A stretch of 6,727 nucleotides of DNA. It comes from Moorella sp. UBA4076 (GTDB taxonomy: Bacteria; Bacillota; DSM-521; Neomoorellales; Neomoorellaceae). Shown in pieces: positions 4,190-6,727 of the stretch (position 1 is its first letter; every line of letters starts with the position of its first letter). Under the pieces are notes generated by a model, which worked only from the letters and a program-made list of their open reading frames with translations, searched no databases and was not told where the DNA came from. A program made the position numbers and the translations under genes. The stretch covers positions 1 to 6,727 of the forward strand of contig DFYS01000095.1 of NCBI GenBank assembly GCA_002383405.1, given 5' to 3'.

Positions 4190-5623
4190 TTAGCCCTTTT
4201 TCCAGCGGGTGCCGCGGGGAGTATCTTCCAGGGTGAGGCCCAGCTCCCGCAGGCGGTCGCGGATGGTATCGGCTGTCGCCCAGTCCTGGCGCTGCCGTGC
4301 CTCCTGGCGGATGGTGATTATCAGGTCCATCAGGCCAGCCAGGAGGGCGCTATCCAGGCCCTGCTCCTGGCGGCCGAAGAGCCCCAGGACATCTCCCCCC
4401 AGCTGTTCCAAGATGCGGGTTGCCGCCTGCACCGCTCCCGGTTCCGGGCACGACGTCGTCGCCAGGTAGGTATTAATCTCCCGCGCCAGGTCATAGAGGG
4501 CGGCCAGGGCGCGGGCGGTATTACAGTCGTCGTCCATGGCAGCGACGAACTCCCGGCGCAGCTCCTCCACCCGTCCGGTCAGGGCTGTCCCGCCGCCATC
4601 GCGGGGGTGCGGGTCGGCCGCGGCCAGGCGGCAGCAGGCTTCGCCCAGGAGGCGGCGGGTATTCTCCAGTCGCTCCAGGCCCTTCTCGGCTGCCTGCAGG
4701 CCGGCGTCGTCAAAATCGATCGGGCTGCGGTAATGGGTGGCAAGCAGGAAGAGACGCACCGCCAGAGGCTGGAAGCGGCTGCAAATATCCCGCACCAGAA
4801 AGAAGTTCCCTCTGGATTTAGACATCTTTTCCTGGTTGACGGTGATAAAGCCGTTATGCAGCCAGAAACGGGCGAAGGGGCCGCCGGCGCCGGCCTCTGC
4901 CTGGGCGATCTCGTTCTCGTGGTGCGGGAAGATAAGATCAGCGCCGCCGCCGTGGATGTCAAAGCCCGGCCCCAGGTATTTCAGCGCCATGGTGGAGCAC
5001 TCGATATGCCAGCCCGGCCGTCCCGGCCCCCAGGGGCTGTCCCAGGCCGGCTCGCCCGGCCCGGCCGCCTTCCACAGGGCAAAATCAAGCGGGTTACGCT
5101 TGGCTGTATTGACTTCGACCCGCGCCCCGGCGCGCATCTCCGCCGGGTCGCGTTTGGACAGGCGCCCGTAGGCAGGGAATTTTTCCACGGCAAAATAGAC
5201 ATCACCGCCGGCCGGGTAAGCAAAGCCGCGCCGCTCCAGCGCGGTGATAGCGGCAATAATATCCTCGATATGCTGGCTGACACGGGGGTAAAGAGAGGCG
5301 CGTTTGACGTTTAATGCGCCGGCATCGCGGAAGAATTCCTCGATATAACGCTCTGCTACCTGTAAGGCCGGCAACCCCTCTTCACGGGCGCGGTTGATGA
5401 CCTTATCGTCAATATCGGTGAAATTCTGCACGTAGAGGACGTCATAGCCACGGTATTCCAGGTAGCGGCGCAGGGTGTCAAAGACCACCAGCGGCCGGGC
5501 GTTGCCCAGGTGGATGTAGTTATAGGTCGTTGGCCCGCAGACATACATCCGTACCCGGCCCGGTTCAGCTGGAGTGAATTCTTCCTTGCGCCCCGTCAGC
5601 GTATTGTGCAGGTACATGCTCAT
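4190..5623 (-). CDS. cysS: Cysteinyl-tRNA synthetase
   Basis: This is a 477-residue class Ia synthetase (B. subtilis has 466) that charges tRNA-Cys with cysteine in the cytoplasm. The HIGH-type motif is HLGN (38-41) in CGPTTYNYIHLGNARP, and the KMSKS loop is at 266-270. The zinc ligands of the family are all present: C29, C209 (WHIECS), H234 and E238 (FPHHENE). The C-terminal helical anticodon-binding region ends with EDTPRGTRWKKG, the family's usual ending. The start is ATG at 5623, with GGAGG 9 nt upstream; a second ATG at 5617 has AGGG at 6 nt and is also possible. Either start aligns with homologues, so the 59-nt overlap with cysE is probably real. It is controlled with cysE by the cysteine T-box upstream. 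Confidence 0.98.
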   Translation of the reverse strand: MSMYLHNTLTGRKEEFTPAEPGRVRMYVCGPTTYNYIHLGNARPLVVFDTLRRYLEYRGYDVLYVQNFTDIDDKVINRAREEGLPALQVAERYIEEFFRDAGALNVKRASLYPRVSQHIEDIIAAITALERRGFAYPAGGDVYFAVEKFPAYGRLSKRDPAEMRAGARVEVNTAKRNPLDFALWKAAGPGEPAWDSPWGPGRPGWHIECSTMALKYLGPGFDIHGGGADLIFPHHENEIAQAEAGAGGPFARFWLHNGFITVNQEKMSKSRGNFFLVRDICSRFQPLAVRLFLLATHYRSPIDFDDAGLQAAEKGLERLENTRRLLGEACCRLAAADPHPRDGGGTALTGRVEELRREFVAAMDDDCNTARALAALYDLAREINTYLATTSCPEPGAVQAATRILEQLGGDVLGLFGRQEQGLDSALLAGLMDLIITIRQEARQRQDWATADTIRDRLRELGLTLEDTPRGTRWKKG

Positions 5624-6281
5624 CCCTGACGGCCTCCAGTTCTTCGATCCTTTGTTGCAGGCGCATTACCTGGCGTTGCAGGCACAGCAGCATCTCCGCC
5701 ATCGGGTCCGGCAATTCATCGTGGCGCAGGTCGATGGCGCTGACCTCGGCGTCGGCAATTTTGCGCCCGTTGCGGACAACCACCTTGCCCGGCACGCCGA
5801 CCACTGTACAGTTGGCCGGCACGTCGCGTAAAACAACCGAACCGGCGCCAATTTTGACATTATCACCAATAGTAATATTCCCCAGGACCTTGGCCCCGGT
5901 ACTGATGACTACATTGTTGCCGATAGTAGGGTGGCGTTTGCCCTTTTCCTTGCCGGTACCCCCCAGGGTTACTCCCTGGTACATAGTGACGTTATTACCG
6001 ACTTCCGCCGTCTCGCCGATGACTACGCCCATGCCGTGATCGATGAAAACGCCATCCCCCAGCCTGGCGCCGGGGTGGATTTCGATACCGGTCAGGAAGC
6101 GGTTGAACTGGGATATAAGCCGGGCCAGCAGGTTGAGGCCGCGGCCATGGCAGCGATGGGCTATCCGGTGCAGGATAATAGCATGAAAGCCGGAGTAACA
6201 GAGGATTACCTCCAGGACACTGCGGGCGGCCGGGTCACGTTCAAAGACCGCCTGGATATCCTTCTTAATTTGCCCCCACAT
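5565..6281 (-). CDS. cysE: Serine O-acetyltransferase
   Basis: This 238-residue enzyme acetylates L-serine with acetyl-CoA to give O-acetylserine, the first committed step of cysteine synthesis. Residues 1-65 form the helical N-terminal part, of the short Bacillus type. Residues 66-170 are a left-handed beta-helix of hexapeptide repeats, such as GIEIHPGARLGDGVFIDHGM (65-84), GNNVTMYQGVTLGGTGKEKG (96-114), HPTIGNNVVIS and IGDNVKIGAGSVV. D81-H82 and H117 match the active-site region. Residues about 190-222 form a coiled coil (LPDPMAEMLLCLQRQVMRLQ), followed by about 18 extra residues that overlap cysS. The start is ATG at 6281 with GGAGGGG 9 nt upstream, 27 nt after the T-box terminator. No cysK is present in the window. 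Confidence 0.97.
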   Translation of the reverse strand: MWGQIKKDIQAVFERDPAARSVLEVILCYSGFHAIILHRIAHRCHGRGLNLLARLISQFNRFLTGIEIHPGARLGDGVFIDHGMGVVIGETAEVGNNVTMYQGVTLGGTGKEKGKRHPTIGNNVVISTGAKVLGNITIGDNVKIGAGSVVLRDVPANCTVVGVPGKVVVRNGRKIADAEVSAIDLRHDELPDPMAEMLLCLQRQVMRLQQRIEELEAVRDEHVPAQYADGAQGRIHSS

Positions 6282-6308
6282 ATTCTATATCCCCTCCGCC
6301 AGCTAACT

Positions 6309-6341
6309 AAAAAGCCTTTCGTCCGGACAGGGACGAAAGGC
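6309..6341 (-). terminator. T-box regulated intrinsic terminator upstream of cysE
   Basis: The minus strand has a perfect 11-bp stem, GCCTTTCGTCC/GGACGAAAGGC (6341-6331 and 6324-6314), with a 6-nt loop CTGTCC, followed at once by TTTTT (6313-6309). Its 5' arm is shared with the antiterminator, as in the T-box mechanism. The cysE ATG is 27 nt beyond the T-run. Confidence 0.93.
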
Positions 6342-6553
6342 CATTCCGTTGTTCCACCCTGGTTTAAGGAAAACTCCTTCCCTTAAGCGGGCAAAAATGC
6401 CCCGGCCGTAACGGGACCAACCGGCAGAGCCTACTCCTTTTTCAGCCCTGCAGCTCCCAGGGGCACTTCAGCATTCCGGCATCCGGGACCACTTCCAGCC
6501 GCCGGTGGTCCCTCTCTGGCGAGCCATGACACGCCTACTCTCCCTGTTCATCG
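6309..6553 (-). promoter_or_regulatory. T-box leader sensing uncharged tRNA-Cys, upstream of cysE-cysS
   Basis: Stem I closes with CAGGG (6546-6542) against CCCTG (6462-6458). The specifier loop has AGTA on its 5' side and GAAG-TGC on its 3' side. TGC (6465-6463) is a cysteine codon. An AGAGA motif (6517-6513) precedes a perfect 8-bp distal stem, GGGACCAC/GTGGTCCC, topped by a CTGGAA loop. A TTAAGG/CCTTAA hairpin (6386-6364) precedes the T-box AGGGTGGAACAACGG (6360-6346). The antiterminator pairs CAGGG with CCCTG (6361-6357 and 6332-6328) and ACGGAA with TTTCGT, leaving a 7-nt bulge TGGAACA. TGGA can pair with a UCCA tRNA end, and bacterial tRNA-Cys has U as discriminator. When tRNA-Cys is uncharged the antiterminator forms and the operon is read. 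The 5' boundary is approximate, and no clear promoter was found upstream. Confidence 0.9.
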
Positions 6554-6596
6554 CCATTGATGATATAAAGCATTAATCAGGCGCTCGCTTCCGCAC

Positions 6597-6683
6597 CCCG
6601 GGCTCATACCATGACCGGACGGGTCCATGCTCCCGATAGAAGGCAGCGCCAGGACAGCCTGAGATAATGGTGTCAATACCGGG
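6597..6683 (-). other. Unassigned long stem-loop capable region upstream of the T-box
   Basis: On the minus strand CCCGG (6683-6679) can pair with CCGGG (6601-6597), and ACCAT (6671-6667) with ATGGT (6612-6608). These leave an internal bubble of 7 and 6 nt. Inside, GTCC/GGAC, GCT/AGC and CC/GG can form a further hairpin. No open frame of note crosses it. It could be an extension of the leader, a small RNA, or the end of an upstream transcription unit. I do not recognise it as a known family, and pairing was judged by eye only. Confidence 0.35.
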
Positions 6684-6727
6684 TTAGTCCCTTACGGCTT
6701 CAAAACTGCAATAAAAAACAAGTTGTT
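6684..6727 (-). other. Right edge, no gene recognised
   Basis: The minus strand begins with AACAACTTG and a T-rich run (6719-6711) that could be the tail of an upstream terminator whose hairpin is outside the window. All three minus frames close within about 45 nt. In B. subtilis gltX lies upstream of cysE, but nothing here shows it. Confidence 0.3.

Noticed and set aside
4607..5314. Long plus-strand open frame of 235 codons antisense to cysS
   Set aside because: It is the mirror of a GC-rich, confidently identified synthetase gene. It has no recognisable motif or ribosome binding site, and such antisense frames are expected at this base composition.
6666..6676. TTGACA on the minus strand as the -35 of the cysE operon promoter
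   Set aside because: There is no acceptable -10 at 15-19 nt (the sequence there is GC-rich), so no promoter is called.
6597..6710. 6S RNA
   Set aside because: The general shape (long hairpin with a bubble) is suggestive, but the closing stem is weak and I could not identify conserved bubble sequences. It is listed only as an unassigned structure.

Overview
The window looks like a chromosomal segment from a spore-forming, moderately GC-rich Firmicute of the class Clostridia. It resembles Moorella and related thermophilic acetogens, but that placement is an inference from protein similarity and gene order. The evidence for a spore-former is SigH, whose core is almost the same as the Bacillus subtilis protein. 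Gene order matches the Firmicute cysE-cysS-mrnC-rlmB-rae1-sigH neighbourhood that leads into the tuf/ribosomal region. All recognisable genes lie on the minus strand, so transcription runs from high to low coordinates.

From the right edge: 6554-6727 has no gene but contains a long foldable stretch (about 6597-6683). Next comes a T-box leader (about 6309-6553) with a TGC (Cys) specifier, an acceptor-binding bulge that matches a U discriminator, and a clear terminator/antiterminator switch. It precedes cysE (serine acetyltransferase), which overlaps cysS (cysteinyl-tRNA synthetase) by 59 nt. mrnC (mini-RNase III) follows 13 nt later. Cysteine biosynthesis and cysteine charging are therefore placed under control of uncharged tRNA-Cys.

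After mrnC the tight packing breaks. thyX (flavin-dependent thymidylate synthase) sits alone between two spacers of about 180 nt. Both spacers carry degenerate 7-bp tandem repeats, and the upstream one also has interleaved inverted repeats. One heptad array encodes the last residues and the stop codon of MrnC. Tight packing then resumes with rlmB (23S rRNA G2251 2'-O-methyltransferase) and yacP/rae1 (NYN-domain ribosome-associated endoribonuclease), 14 nt apart.

sigH follows a 264-nt spacer that carries two sigma-A-like promoters. Immediately beyond sigH is a strong consensus promoter for a stable-RNA/translation operon: tRNA-Tyr(GTA), tRNA-Gly(TCC), tRNA-Thr(GGT) and then tuf, which is cut by the left edge. 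This is the same order and the same anticodons as tyrU-glyT-thrT-tufB in E. coli. Two of the three tRNAs show an unpaired position in the acceptor stem as written.

Most of the window is conserved core genome. The least explained parts are the heptad-repeat and inverted-repeat spacers around thyX, and the foldable region upstream of the T-box.
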